Shown one piece after another: positions 41,681 through 50,083 of a stretch of DNA of 64,000 nt. The translations under genes and the position numbers were made by a program. The notes under the pieces are model-generated. The model saw only the letters and a list, made by a program, of their open reading frames with translations, was not told where the DNA came from and ran no database searches. Position 1 is the stretch's first letter, and every line of letters starts with the position of its first letter. Origin of the DNA: Streptomyces zhaozhouensis (lineage in GTDB: Bacteria; Actinomycetota; Actinomycetes; Streptomycetales; Streptomycetaceae); the NCBI RefSeq assembly GCF_900230195.1, contig NZ_OCNE01000015.1:115141-179140 (forward strand). The letters are read 5' to 3'.

Positions 41681-42652
41681 ATGACGGAACCACCGCCGCC
41701 GCGCGGCCGGGCGCCCGAGCCGACCGGCGCGCCGCTGCGCGTCGCCCTGCGGGTCTCCCGCGCCCGACGGGCCGCCCGCGCAGGCGACGTCGACGGCGCG
41801 CTGCGCGTACTCGACGAGCCCGAGGACCCCGCGTGCGCGGAGCACCCGGACGTTCTCGACCTGCGCGCCCGGCTCCACGCGCAGCGGGGCGCCCTGGACG
41901 AGGCCGCCGCGTGCTGGCGGCGGGTCCTGGCCCGGCGCCCCGACGACCCCGCCGCGCGCGCCGGCCTGGCCCGCGTCGCGCGCCTCACCGGCCGCGGCCC
42001 CCGCGCGGTGCTCGGCCGGCACCGGGCCCGCACGGCCGCGGTGCTCGCCCTCTCGACGGTCGCCGCCGCGCTCGCCGTCGGCGGCACCCTGCTCACCGGC
42101 TCCGACCCGGGGCGGGAGACCCCGGTCGCGGCCCCGACCGAGCCCGACCGCGACGACGGCCGGGGGGACGGCGCCCCGGGACCGACGGCCGAGTCCGACG
42201 CGTCGGACGCCGCCTCCGAGGCCGCCGCCGAACAGGCCGCGCTCGCCCGGGAGTTGGCTCGGGAGCTCGCCGGCCAGGGGCTGCGGGTGACCGCCGAGGG
42301 CGGCGCGGTCGAGGTCGCCTTCACCGAGGTGGTCTTCGCCGAGGCCGACCGGCTCACCCCCGGCGGCGCCGAACGCCTCGCCGCCCTCGGTGCCGCGCTC
42401 GCCGCCCACACCGGCCCCGACGCGCGCGTCGAGATCCTCGGCCACGCGGCGGCGGTTCCCGGCGCCCCCGACAGCGGCGGCTCGGTGCTCGCCCTCTGGC
42501 GCGCCCTCGTCGCCGCCCGCGAGCTCAGCGCCGCCGCCGACCGGCCGCTCACGGACTTCACCACGGGCAGCGCCGACCAGCGCGACGCCCCGTTCGACGA
42601 CGCCGCGCTCAACCGCACCGTGACGGTGGAGATCACCCCGAGCGCCGCGTAG
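41681..42652 (+). CDS. TPR-like, single-TM, OmpA-like C-terminal protein
   Basis: The protein has about 323 aa. Residues about 20-110 hold TPR-like helices (RAARAGDVDGALRVLDEPEDP and AAACWRRVLARRPDDPAARAGLARVARL). One membrane helix follows (TAAVLALSTVAAALAVGGTLL), then an acidic linker. The C-terminal part resembles OmpA/MotB domains (VVFAEADRLTPGGAERLAALGAALAAH, then RVEILGHAA), which bind peptidoglycan. The ATG at 41681 lies 10 bases after GGAGG; a GTG at 41675 is an alternative. It closes the unit and may anchor it to the envelope. Confidence 0.65.
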   Translation: MTEPPPPRGRAPEPTGAPLRVALRVSRARRAARAGDVDGALRVLDEPEDPACAEHPDVLDLRARLHAQRGALDEAAACWRRVLARRPDDPAARAGLARVARLTGRGPRAVLGRHRARTAAVLALSTVAAALAVGGTLLTGSDPGRETPVAAPTEPDRDDGRGDGAPGPTAESDASDAASEAAAEQAALARELARELAGQGLRVTAEGGAVEVAFTEVVFAEADRLTPGGAERLAALGAALAAHTGPDARVEILGHAAAVPGAPDSGGSVLALWRALVAARELSAAADRPLTDFTTGSADQRDAPFDDAALNRTVTVEITPSAA

Positions 42653-42686
42653 GGGCCGGACCGCCCGGCGCGCCGGAAGCCGGGGC

Positions 42687-42733
42687 CCGGCGTCCCGCCC
42701 GCACCCCCCCGTGGGGCGCGGGCGGGACGCCGG
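42687..42733 (+). terminator. Strong terminator hairpin ending the Hsp70 unit
   Basis: CCGGCGTCCCGCCCGC and GCGGGCGGGACGCCGG are perfect 16-bp arms. The 15-base loop can pair further (CCCC with GGGG). It lies 34 bases after the stop codon and divides the Hsp70 unit from the polyketide cluster. Confidence 0.85.
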
Positions 42734-42760
42734 CCGGTGGGAAAGTCGAGCGCGATCGCT

Positions 42761-42789
42761 TTACGGAACTATTACAGAGCCGTTACGCA
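42761..42789. promoter_or_regulatory. Three 11-bp-phased heptamer repeats
   Basis: TTACGGA (42761), TTACAGA (42772) and TTACGCA (42783) are direct repeats with exact 11-base spacing. SARP regulators bind just such phased heptamers near promoters of antibiotic genes. The region lies at the left edge of the polyketide cluster. No matching -10 box is fixed at the usual distance, so the function is a proposal. Confidence 0.5.
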
Positions 42790-42924
42790 TTTCGTGCGCA
42801 ACCGTGGCCTTCGCATCCACAACCAGAGTTCTACTCGCCGGTTGTTATCGTGTATACATTCGTCTACCTTCCCTCGAAAGTCCCGGGGTGAACTCAGGGC
42901 CGACCTCCGCCGCCCCGGCCGGCG

Positions 42925-42953
42925 TTGACGGTCTGCCCGAGTGGGTGTACCGT
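42925..42953 (+). promoter_or_regulatory. Probable HrdB-type promoter
   Basis: TTGACG (42925-42930) and TACCGT (42948-42953) are separated by 17 bases, matching the TTGAC/TANNNT consensus of the main sigma factor. It points toward the polyketide genes and would give a leader of about 630 bases. Confidence 0.5.
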
Positions 42954-43362
42954 CACAACCCGGTTCGGGGGAATCTGCACGAGAGTCACGGTGTCGCCTC
43001 CCCCGAATGTCGCAAGACATTGAGATCTGTTTACGGGGATGGGCTCTGACCTGAGCCGCTGTGACGAGTGCACTTCACTGTCGATTCGTGGTTGCTGACC
43101 GTTTCGATGGATTCTCGGTGCACACGCTCATTTCTCGACGCCTCGTCAACGGGTCACCTACGGGGGAAGGCCGACCAGTGATCGTTGGGTAGTAAAGGGC
43201 GTCGTCCTTGACCGGGGCTCGCGCCGGCGGCCGCGTCGCCGCGCTGTTCACTTCTTGTTCTTTTTGTGTTTCTCGCGTTTCTCGCGTTCTTCGGGGCTCG
43301 TTGTGGAGTCCTCGGGGGCGGGGCTGACCATCCCGTTCGAAGTGCCACAGGAGACGTTCCAG

Positions 43363-43596
43363 ATGAATACCGCGCACCCGTCCGGGGGCGGTTGGGGGAG
43401 TGGCGATCCGTCGTCGAAGGAATTCGGCTGCCGGTCGCACGACACCGCCAAGAGCGAGCCCTATTCCGCACGACGGAATCCGCTCGCACGCGGGGCCGCC
43501 CCGGTGGCCGGGAAGGGCTTCACCGCCGCTTCCCGCGCACTCCCGGCCTTCCTTTTCCGCGACACTCCCACCCTGAGCCTGGAGTTGCCATGTTGA
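43363..43596 (+). CDS. Possible small leader protein overlapping the chorismate lyase start
   Basis: The frame gives 77 aa, starting at an ATG 9 bases after AGGAG and ending with a TGA that overlaps the next start by 7 bases, so the two could be coupled. The product (MNTAHPSGGGWGSGD at its start) has no recognised domain. Codon third positions are less strongly G/C than in the neighbouring genes, so it may be non-coding. Confidence 0.3.
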   Translation: MNTAHPSGGGWGSGDPSSKEFGCRSHDTAKSEPYSARRNPLARGAAPVAGKGFTAASRALPAFLFRDTPTLSLELPC

Positions 43597-44165
43597 AGTC
43601 GGATTATTCCGCTCTGTCCAGGTTCTTCACATCGCAGGCGGAGACGGACCGGTCGCTGGCGGAGCTGGGGGACCTGTATCCCGCCTACCGCGCGGTGATG
43701 GTCAGCGACGGCACGCTCACCCAGATGCTGTCCGCGCTGCATCTGGAGGAGATCAGCACCCACACCGTGGAGAACGTCGAGGGCATACCCGACGCCGAGC
43801 AGCGGGGGTGGCTGGAGACCGACGTCGACGAGACGTGCGTACGCCGCCGGGTGACGCTCAACGGCGCGGTGACCGGGCGGACCTATGTCCGCGCGCTCTC
43901 CTATCTCTATCCGCCCCGGCTGCCGGCCTCGTTCCTCATGGAGATGAACCGCCCCGGCTCCAGCCTCGGTTCCCAGCTGCTGGCCTCACGCATCCACCAC
44001 CGCCGCGAACTGCTGTGGGTGCGCACCGGCCCGGACCACGTCTTCTCGCGGCTGTACCGGATTCTGCTGCGTGACCGGCCCGCGATCCTCATTCAGGAAG
44101 AGTTTCTGGACGGCGATGTTCCTCCGTGGGAACTGACCGGGCATCCAGGCACGTCCCGAAGATGA
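43590..44165 (+). CDS. Chorismate pyruvate-lyase-like protein (DUF98/UbiC-like)
   Basis: The protein has 191 aa. It resembles the mycobacterial chorismate lyase Rv2949c in order: an early DGTLTQMLSAL, then RRVTLNGAVTGRTYVRALSY, then a strand-turn with GSSLGSQLLASRIHHRRELLW, and the end RPAILIQEEFL. The Arg, Gly-Leu turn and Glu near the end are the expected chorismate-binding places. It would make 4-hydroxybenzoate and pyruvate from chorismate. As first gene of the cluster, with an AL-ACP loading module in the PKS, it points to an aryl starter unit. Confidence 0.75.
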   Translation: MLKSDYSALSRFFTSQAETDRSLAELGDLYPAYRAVMVSDGTLTQMLSALHLEEISTHTVENVEGIPDAEQRGWLETDVDETCVRRRVTLNGAVTGRTYVRALSYLYPPRLPASFLMEMNRPGSSLGSQLLASRIHHRRELLWVRTGPDHVFSRLYRILLRDRPAILIQEEFLDGDVPPWELTGHPGTSRR

Positions 44166-44271
44166 GTGCCCGCGCGGGGCGGCCCGCGCCCGGGGGGAGA
44201 CGGCCCCCCAGCACAGATCCGGTCCGAGGAAGGACCACCCAACTCATGTCCACACAGCGGGGAGGCGCGTC

Positions 44272-45198
44272 ATGACCGACATCCCGACGGGAGTCCTGCC
44301 GGCGCCGCCCACCGGCCTCTCGCCGGTGCGCGGTCCCGGGCGGGCGCGCCCCGTCCCCGCGCTGCCGGACGTCGCCACGGTGGTCCTGCCGCTGCGCCAG
44401 GCGTCGCCGGCGCGGGCCGGCGCCGACGGACAACGGCCCGCTCCCGCCTGCGTGGTGGCGCGCGCCGACTACGACCCGCGGGGGACCGACCACACCCTTC
44501 TGCGGAGCGTGCTCGGCCCGTGCGAGCTGCGGCGTCTGGACCAACTGACCGGCGACCGGCGCCGCCAGGAGTTCACGGTGGCCCGCTACGCCGCCAAGGT
44601 CGCCACCAGGACCGCCCTCGGCCGGCACGTGCCGCCGGAATCCGTCGACACCGGCGGCGGCGTCTTCCACCAGCCGCTGCTGAGCGTCCCGGGCGAGCCG
44701 GGACTCGAGGTGTCGCTCACCCACACCGGCCGCGACGCCACCGGTACCGCCCTGGCCCTGGTGCACTCCGGGGCCTGCCCGCTCGGGATCGACCTGGAGT
44801 GGGTCGCCCCGGACACGGTGGCCGCCGCGCTCGGCGCCCTGACCGGCGCCGAACGCGCCCTCGTCGACGGCCCGGCGGCGGCGCGGGGAGCCGGCACGCC
44901 CGAGCGGCTGGCGCTGGTGCTGTGGAGCGCGCGGGAGGCGCTGTCCAAGGCCCTGCGGATCGGGCTGACGGTGCCGTTCGACGTCCTGCGCGTCTCCGAC
45001 GTGACCTGGCGCGACGGCGGCTGGCTCGTGGAGTTCGGCTGCTTCCCGCACTTCCGGGCGCGTGCCGAGCTGCTGCCCGGTGACGCCGGCGTCCACGACC
45101 GCGTGGTGGTCGTCGCCCATCCGGCGCCGGCCCCGCTGCCGGCGATCGGCCTCCCCGGTTCCGCCCGCGTCGAGCCGCGCCCGGAGGTGCCCCGATGA
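44272..45198 (+). CDS. Sfp-type 4'-phosphopantetheinyl transferase
   Basis: The protein has 308 aa. It converts apo-ACP to holo-ACP using coenzyme A. Motifs are VSLTHTGRDATG, GIDLEWV (Mg-binding acid), and WSAREALSKAL. The size is larger than the usual 220-250 aa because of an N-terminal Pro/Ala extension of about 60 residues. It overlaps the AT gene by 4 bases and would serve the PKS ACPs and the donor ACP. Confidence 0.9.
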   Translation: MTDIPTGVLPAPPTGLSPVRGPGRARPVPALPDVATVVLPLRQASPARAGADGQRPAPACVVARADYDPRGTDHTLLRSVLGPCELRRLDQLTGDRRRQEFTVARYAAKVATRTALGRHVPPESVDTGGGVFHQPLLSVPGEPGLEVSLTHTGRDATGTALALVHSGACPLGIDLEWVAPDTVAAALGALTGAERALVDGPAAARGAGTPERLALVLWSAREALSKALRIGLTVPFDVLRVSDVTWRDGGWLVEFGCFPHFRARAELLPGDAGVHDRVVVVAHPAPAPLPAIGLPGSARVEPRPEVPR

Positions 45199-47093
45199 GC
45201 GCGGCGCGCCTCGACGACCGGCCCACGACGGTCTTTCTCTGCGGCGGGCAGGGCTCGCAGTTCTTCGGCATGGCCGCCTCGCTGCACCGCGAGAACGCGG
45301 CCTTCCGCGCCAGCGCGGACGAGTGGGACGCCCACTGCCGGGAACGCCACGGTCTCGCGCCGCTCGACTACGTGCACGACCCCGCCCGGGGCCTCGGGGA
45401 CCCCTGCGACGACCTGGCGCTGACCAACGCGGCGCTGTTCCTGACCGAGTACTCCCTGGCGCGGGCGCTGCGGGCCGACGGCATCCGGCCGGACGTGCTG
45501 GTCGGCGCGAGCCTCGGCGAGTTCGTCGCCCTCGCGGTCGCCGGCCGGGTCACCCCGGGCGACGCGCTGGACTTCCTGATCGGCATGGCCGGCGTCGTCA
45601 CCGGCCGCGCGCCCGCCGGCGGGATGCTCGCGGTCCTCGGCGACCCCGCCCTGCACGCCACGGTGCCGGAGCTGCGCGAGGGGACCGAGATCGCCTCGGT
45701 CAACCACGAGGGGCACTTCGTCCTCACCGGCACCACCGAGGGGCTGGCGGCCGCCGAACGGGCGCTGCGGGAGCGGGACCTGGTGACCGTGTCGCTGCCG
45801 GTCAGGTTCCCCTTCCACTCCGCCGCGCTCGACCCGCTGGCCGGGGACGTCGGCCGGCTGGCCGCGGCGCTCACCGTCGCGCCTCCCGCCGAGGGGACCA
45901 CGGTGATCTCCTCCGCGACCGGGCAGCCCGTCACCGAGCTGACCCCCGACCACTGCTGGCGGGCGCTGCGCGAACCGATCGCCTTCACCCGGGCGCTGTC
46001 CTCGGTCCCCGTCGCGGGCGGGCCCGTCGCCTACGTCGACCTGACCCCGTCGGCCACGCTGGCCGCGGTCATGCGGGTCAGCCACCCGGACCGGAAGACC
46101 TATCCCGTCATCACCCCGTTCGGGAACGAGCGGGCCAACCTGGCGCAGCTCGGGGCCGACGCGGCGGCGTGGCCGAGGCCGCGCGCCGCCGAGCCGGAGC
46201 GCGGCCGGAGAACGCAGAGAGGGAGCACGATGATCGGAGCGCTCTTCCCCGGGCAGGGTGCCCAGGCCAAGGGCATGGGAGAGAAGGAGTTCGCCCGCTT
46301 CCCCGAGTTGGTGCGGCAGGCCGACGAGATCCTCGGCTACTCCATCGAGGACCTGTGCCTGAACAACCCGGACGAGAGGCTGAACGAGACCCGCTACACG
46401 CAGGTCGCGCTCTACGTCGTCAGCGCCCTGGAGTACCTGGCGTGGGAAGCCGAGGGGAACAAGGCCGACTACTTCGCCGGCCACAGCGTCGGGGAGTACG
46501 CCGCGCTGCTGGCCGCCGGCGGCTTCGACTTTGCCACCGGCCTGAAGCTGGTCAAGCGCCGCGCCGAGCTGATGAGCCGGGCCGCGGGCGGCGGGATGGC
46601 GGCCGTCAGCCGCATCCCCGAGGACGAGGTCCGCGCGGTGCTCGCCACCCACCGGCTCTCCTCCCTCGACATCGCCAACCTCAACACCCCCCGCCAGACC
46701 GTGATCTCCGGCCCGCGCGAGGACGTCGAGAAGGCCAAGGAGCTGTTCGACGCCGCCGGCGGCTCGTACACGGTCCTCAAGGTCAGCGGCGCCTTCCACT
46801 CCCGCTACATGGCCGAGGCCAGCCAGGCGTTCTCCCGGCACGTCGGGGAGTTCGGCTTCACCGAGCTGCGCACCCCGGTCGTCTCCAACCTGCGGGCCCG
46901 CCCCTACCGGAACGGGGAGATCGCGCGGGTGCTGTCCTGGCAGATCACCTCGCCCGTGAAGTGGACCGAGAGCGTCCGCTACATGATGGGCAAGGGCGTC
47001 GAGACCTTCGTCCAGGTCGGTCCCGGCAAGACCGCGGCCAACATGGCCAAGCAGATCGTCCGTCTCGCCGAACCGCTGGTGGTGGACGACTGA
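45195..47093 (+). CDS. Tandem trans-acting acyltransferase (AT1-AT2)
   Basis: The protein has 632 aa with two malonyl-CoA:ACP transacylase folds. AT1 (about 8-325) has the nucleophile S106 in GASLGEFVA and the His in FPFHS, but the region that should hold the malonate-binding Arg reads DFLIGMAGVV, so it may be an acyl hydrolase (proofreader) as in PedC. AT2 (about 346-630) has S431 in GHSVGEYAA, KRRAELM with the Arg, and FHSRYM, typical for a malonyl-specific trans AT. AT2 begins at an internal ATG (46230) preceded by GAGAGGGAGC. It supplies malonyl units to the AT-less PKS and malonyl to the donor ACP. Confidence 0.92.
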   Translation: MSAARLDDRPTTVFLCGGQGSQFFGMAASLHRENAAFRASADEWDAHCRERHGLAPLDYVHDPARGLGDPCDDLALTNAALFLTEYSLARALRADGIRPDVLVGASLGEFVALAVAGRVTPGDALDFLIGMAGVVTGRAPAGGMLAVLGDPALHATVPELREGTEIASVNHEGHFVLTGTTEGLAAAERALRERDLVTVSLPVRFPFHSAALDPLAGDVGRLAAALTVAPPAEGTTVISSATGQPVTELTPDHCWRALREPIAFTRALSSVPVAGGPVAYVDLTPSATLAAVMRVSHPDRKTYPVITPFGNERANLAQLGADAAAWPRPRAAEPERGRRTQRGSTMIGALFPGQGAQAKGMGEKEFARFPELVRQADEILGYSIEDLCLNNPDERLNETRYTQVALYVVSALEYLAWEAEGNKADYFAGHSVGEYAALLAAGGFDFATGLKLVKRRAELMSRAAGGGMAAVSRIPEDEVRAVLATHRLSSLDIANLNTPRQTVISGPREDVEKAKELFDAAGGSYTVLKVSGAFHSRYMAEASQAFSRHVGEFGFTELRTPVVSNLRARPYRNGEIARVLSWQITSPVKWTESVRYMMGKGVETFVQVGPGKTAANMAKQIVRLAEPLVVDD

Positions 47094-47162
47094 ACGCCCG
47101 CACTCCCCGCGCTTCCTCCCCCACCCACCCGCGACGTCCCGCAGACCGGAGACCACCCCGCC

Positions 47163-47414
47163 ATGGCGAGCAGTGAGATATTCGAGACCCTCAGCCGGAT
47201 CATCCAGGAGATCCTGCCGGAGGTGAAGGCCGACGACATCACCCCCGAGACCAGCCTCAGGGACCTCGGCGCGAACTCCGTCGACCGGATGGACATCATC
47301 TCGGAGACCCTGGAGGAGCACGAACTCCGCGTCTCCATGCTGGAGTTCGGCGAGCTCTCCAGCCTCGGCGAGCTGGCCGAGGCCATCGAGAAGAAGCGCG
47401 TCTCGGCGGCGTGA
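47163..47414 (+). CDS. Donor acyl carrier protein of the beta-branching cassette
   Basis: The protein has 83 aa. The phosphopantetheine site is in DLGANSVDRMDI, the form typical of AcpK-like donor ACPs (ELGANSMDRAEI in Bacillus). It carries malonyl, then acetyl, to HMG-CoA-synthase-like HCS. The stop overlaps the KS-like gene start by 4 bases. Confidence 0.9.
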   Translation: MASSEIFETLSRIIQEILPEVKADDITPETSLRDLGANSVDRMDIISETLEEHELRVSMLEFGELSSLGELAEAIEKKRVSAA

Positions 47415-48793
47415 TGCACCAGCGCGCGGACGTCGTCGTCACGGGTCTTGGGGTGCAGTGCGCCCTCGGGAACACCGTCGACGCCTTCACCCGGGGCCTG
47501 CGGGAGGGCGCCGTCGGCATCACCTACGAGCCGCCGGGGGACGAGACGCTGCCGGCCTCGTGCGGCGTGTCCGGCCGGATCGCGGCCACGCCGGCGCGGG
47601 CGCTGGAGGCGCTCGCCGAGGCCGGCGCGGTCGACGAGCGGCTGCGTGACCGGCTGCGGCACCCGCTGCGGCGGGCCCCGCGCGGCAAGGCGTTCTCGCT
47701 GCTCGCCGCGGCGGAGGCGGTCTCCAGCGCCGGGCTTGGCCCGCGCGGCGCGGGCGGCCCGGCGTCCTGGGACCCCGGCGGCTTCGGCCTGGTGGTGGCC
47801 GGCGGCGGCCCCACCCACCGGCTGATCCACGAGATGGGCGGCAGATACCGCGAGTCGCCTGCCCTCGTCCGGCCCGGCTACGCCACCGAGCTGTGGGACA
47901 GCGACCTCGTCGGCGCCGCCGGCGAGCTGTTCGGCACGCACGGCGAGAGCCTGACCACCGGGGGCGCCTCGGCCGCCGGCAACGTCGGGCTGGTCACCGC
48001 CTTCCGCCTGCTCCGGGACGGCTACGCCGACGCCTGCCTGGTGCTCGCGCCGATGGCGGAGCTGACGTTTGTCGAGCTGACGGCGCTGCGCCATGTCGGC
48101 GCGCTCGGCGGCAAGTCGGCGACCGCGGAGTCGCTGGCCGGGCGACCCGCCTCGTTCAGCCGCCCGTTCGACGCCGCGCACGACGGCTTCGTCCCCGGGG
48201 AGGGCGCCGCCGCGCTCCTGCTGGAGACCGCCGCCGGGGCCGCCGCGCGGGGCGCCGTCCCGCTGGCCGGCGTCCGGGGCGGCGCCGTCGTGCTCCACGG
48301 CGAGCGCGGCACCGCGCCCTCGGTGGACGCGGAGGTGCGCGTCATGCGCCGCGCCCTCGACCAGGCGGGCCTCGCCCCCGGCGCGATCGACTACGTCAAC
48401 GCCCACGCGACCTCCACGCCGTTGGGTGACGAGGCGGAGGCCGCGGCGCTGACGGAACTGCTGGGCGAGCACGCCACGAGGCCGTGGGTGAACGCCACCA
48501 AGGCCCTCACGGGCCACTGCCTCGGCTCGGCCTCCGCGATCGAGGCCGTCGCCTGTGTGCAGCAGCTGCGGCACGGGTTCGCGCACCCCAACCCGCACCT
48601 GAGGGAGCCCGTCCAGGGCGCGCTCAAGCTGAACCTGGTGCCGCCGGGCGCCGTCACGGCGGAACTCAGGTACGCGATCAACAACGGTTTCGGCTTCGGC
48701 GGCATCAACTCGTGCGTCGTCCTCGAACGGGCCACCGCCCCGGGGGACGGCCGGGACGACGGCGACGACCACGGCGACAGAGCGTCATCCTGA
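47411..48793 (+). CDS. Decarboxylating ketosynthase-like protein of the beta-branching cassette
   Basis: The protein has 460 aa with a ketosynthase fold. At the nucleophile place, where FabF has ATACTSG, it reads GGASAAG, so the Cys is replaced by Ser (S187). The two His motifs remain (NAHATSTPLGD and LTGHCLGS). Such Cys-to-Ser KS enzymes (PksF, CurC type) decarboxylate malonyl-ACP to acetyl-ACP but cannot condense. The gene overlaps the donor ACP gene and precedes the HCS gene by 14 bases. Confidence 0.9.
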   Translation: MMHQRADVVVTGLGVQCALGNTVDAFTRGLREGAVGITYEPPGDETLPASCGVSGRIAATPARALEALAEAGAVDERLRDRLRHPLRRAPRGKAFSLLAAAEAVSSAGLGPRGAGGPASWDPGGFGLVVAGGGPTHRLIHEMGGRYRESPALVRPGYATELWDSDLVGAAGELFGTHGESLTTGGASAAGNVGLVTAFRLLRDGYADACLVLAPMAELTFVELTALRHVGALGGKSATAESLAGRPASFSRPFDAAHDGFVPGEGAAALLLETAAGAAARGAVPLAGVRGGAVVLHGERGTAPSVDAEVRVMRRALDQAGLAPGAIDYVNAHATSTPLGDEAEAAALTELLGEHATRPWVNATKALTGHCLGSASAIEAVACVQQLRHGFAHPNPHLREPVQGALKLNLVPPGAVTAELRYAINNGFGFGGINSCVVLERATAPGDGRDDGDDHGDRASS

Positions 48794-48807
48794 GGAAGAG
48801 AGAGCAA

Positions 48808-50067
48808 GTGGGACCGGTCGGCATTGAATCCATGAACTTCTACGGCGGCACCGCCTATCTGGACGTCGCGGAGCTGGCGGAGCGCCGAGAGCTCGACATG
48901 CAGCGGTTCAGCAATCTGCTGATGCACGCGAAGACCGTTGCCCTTCCCTACGAGGACCCCGTCTCCCTCGCCGTCAACGCGGCCAAGCCGCTCGTCGACG
49001 CGCTGTCCGACGCCGAGCGCGACCGCGTCGAGATGCTGATCACCTGCACCGAGTCGGGCATCGACTTCGGCAAGTCCGTCAGCACCTATGTCCACGACTA
49101 CCTCGGACTCAACCGCAACTGCCGCCTGTTCGAGCTGAAGAACGCCTGCTACTCGGGGACCGCCGGCTTCCAGATGGCGATCAACTCCGTCCTGGCGCAG
49201 GTCTCCCCGGGGGCCAAGGCCCTGGTCGTCGCGACCGACCTGGCGCGGTTCATCGTCGCCGACGCGGGCGAGGCGCTCTCCGAGGACTGGTCGTTCGCCG
49301 AGCCCAGCGGGGGCGCCGGCGCCGTCGCCCTGCTGGTCAGCGACCGGCCCGAGGTCTACCGGGTCGACGTCGGCGCCAACGGCTACTACGGCTACGAGAC
49401 CATGGACACCTGCCGGCCCGTCCCGGACAGCGAGGCCGGCAACGCCGACCTGTCCCTGATGTCCTACCTGGACTGCTGCTTCGAGTCCTTCCAGGAGTAC
49501 CAGCGGCGGGTACCGGAGGCCGACTACCGCGAGACGTTCTCCTACCTCGCCTTCCACACGCCGTTCGGCGGCATGGTCAAGGGCGCCCACCGCACCATGA
49601 TGCGCAAGCTCTACCGCGCCGGCCGCAAGGACATCGACGAGGACTTCGAGGCCCGCGTCACCCCCGGCCTGACCTACTGCCAGCACGTCGGCAACATCAT
49701 GGGCGGCACCGTGCTGCTCTCCCTGCTGAGCACCATCGCCAACGGCGACTTCCGGGAGCCGCGCCGCATCGGCTGCTTCTCCTACGGCTCCGGCTGCTGC
49801 TCGGAGTTCTACAGCGGGGTGGTCGACGCGGCCGGTCAGGAGAAGGTCCGCGCCATGGGGGTGGCCGAACACCTCGACGGGCGCTACCGGCTGGACTTCG
49901 ACACCTACGAGCGGCTGCTGAAGGAGAACGAGACCGTGCGGTTCGGCACCCGCAACGTCGAGATCGACTTCGACACCTACACCGAGCCGCTCGGCGCGGC
50001 GCGCGGCGGCGACGTGCTGGTGCTGCGCGGCATCAACGAGTTCCACCGCGAATACACCTGGATCTGA
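48808..50067 (+). CDS. Hydroxymethylglutaryl-CoA synthase-like beta-branching enzyme (HCS)
   Basis: The protein has 419 aa. The catalytic trio is visible at E82 (TCTESGIDFGKS), C114 (NACYSGTAG) and H250 (AFHTPFGGM). It condenses acetyl-ACP with a beta-ketoacyl-ACP of the PKS to make the HMG-like branch. It starts at GTG with GAGGAAGAGA upstream. Homologues are PksG and MupH. Confidence 0.95.
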   Translation: MGPVGIESMNFYGGTAYLDVAELAERRELDMQRFSNLLMHAKTVALPYEDPVSLAVNAAKPLVDALSDAERDRVEMLITCTESGIDFGKSVSTYVHDYLGLNRNCRLFELKNACYSGTAGFQMAINSVLAQVSPGAKALVVATDLARFIVADAGEALSEDWSFAEPSGGAGAVALLVSDRPEVYRVDVGANGYYGYETMDTCRPVPDSEAGNADLSLMSYLDCCFESFQEYQRRVPEADYRETFSYLAFHTPFGGMVKGAHRTMMRKLYRAGRKDIDEDFEARVTPGLTYCQHVGNIMGGTVLLSLLSTIANGDFREPRRIGCFSYGSGCCSEFYSGVVDAAGQEKVRAMGVAEHLDGRYRLDFDTYERLLKENETVRFGTRNVEIDFDTYTEPLGAARGGDVLVLRGINEFHREYTWI

Positions 50068-50083
50068 CGGGAGTCACGGGGAC

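Larger units (their letters stand above)
42734..43589. other. Long control region upstream of the polyketide cluster
   Basis: This stretch is clearly lower in GC than the rest. Besides the phased heptamers and the promoter it contains GTATAC around 42852 and a T/C-rich run at 43248-43295 with a 9-bp tandem duplication GTTTCTCGC (43268-43276 and 43277-43285). A possible 77-aa reading frame lies at its right end (43363-43596). No RNA gene, transposon end or attachment site was recognised. Confidence 0.5.

Noticed and set aside
43250..43295. T-rich stretch considered as a rho-independent terminator
   Set aside because: No stem precedes it at a suitable distance; treated as an unusual leader element.
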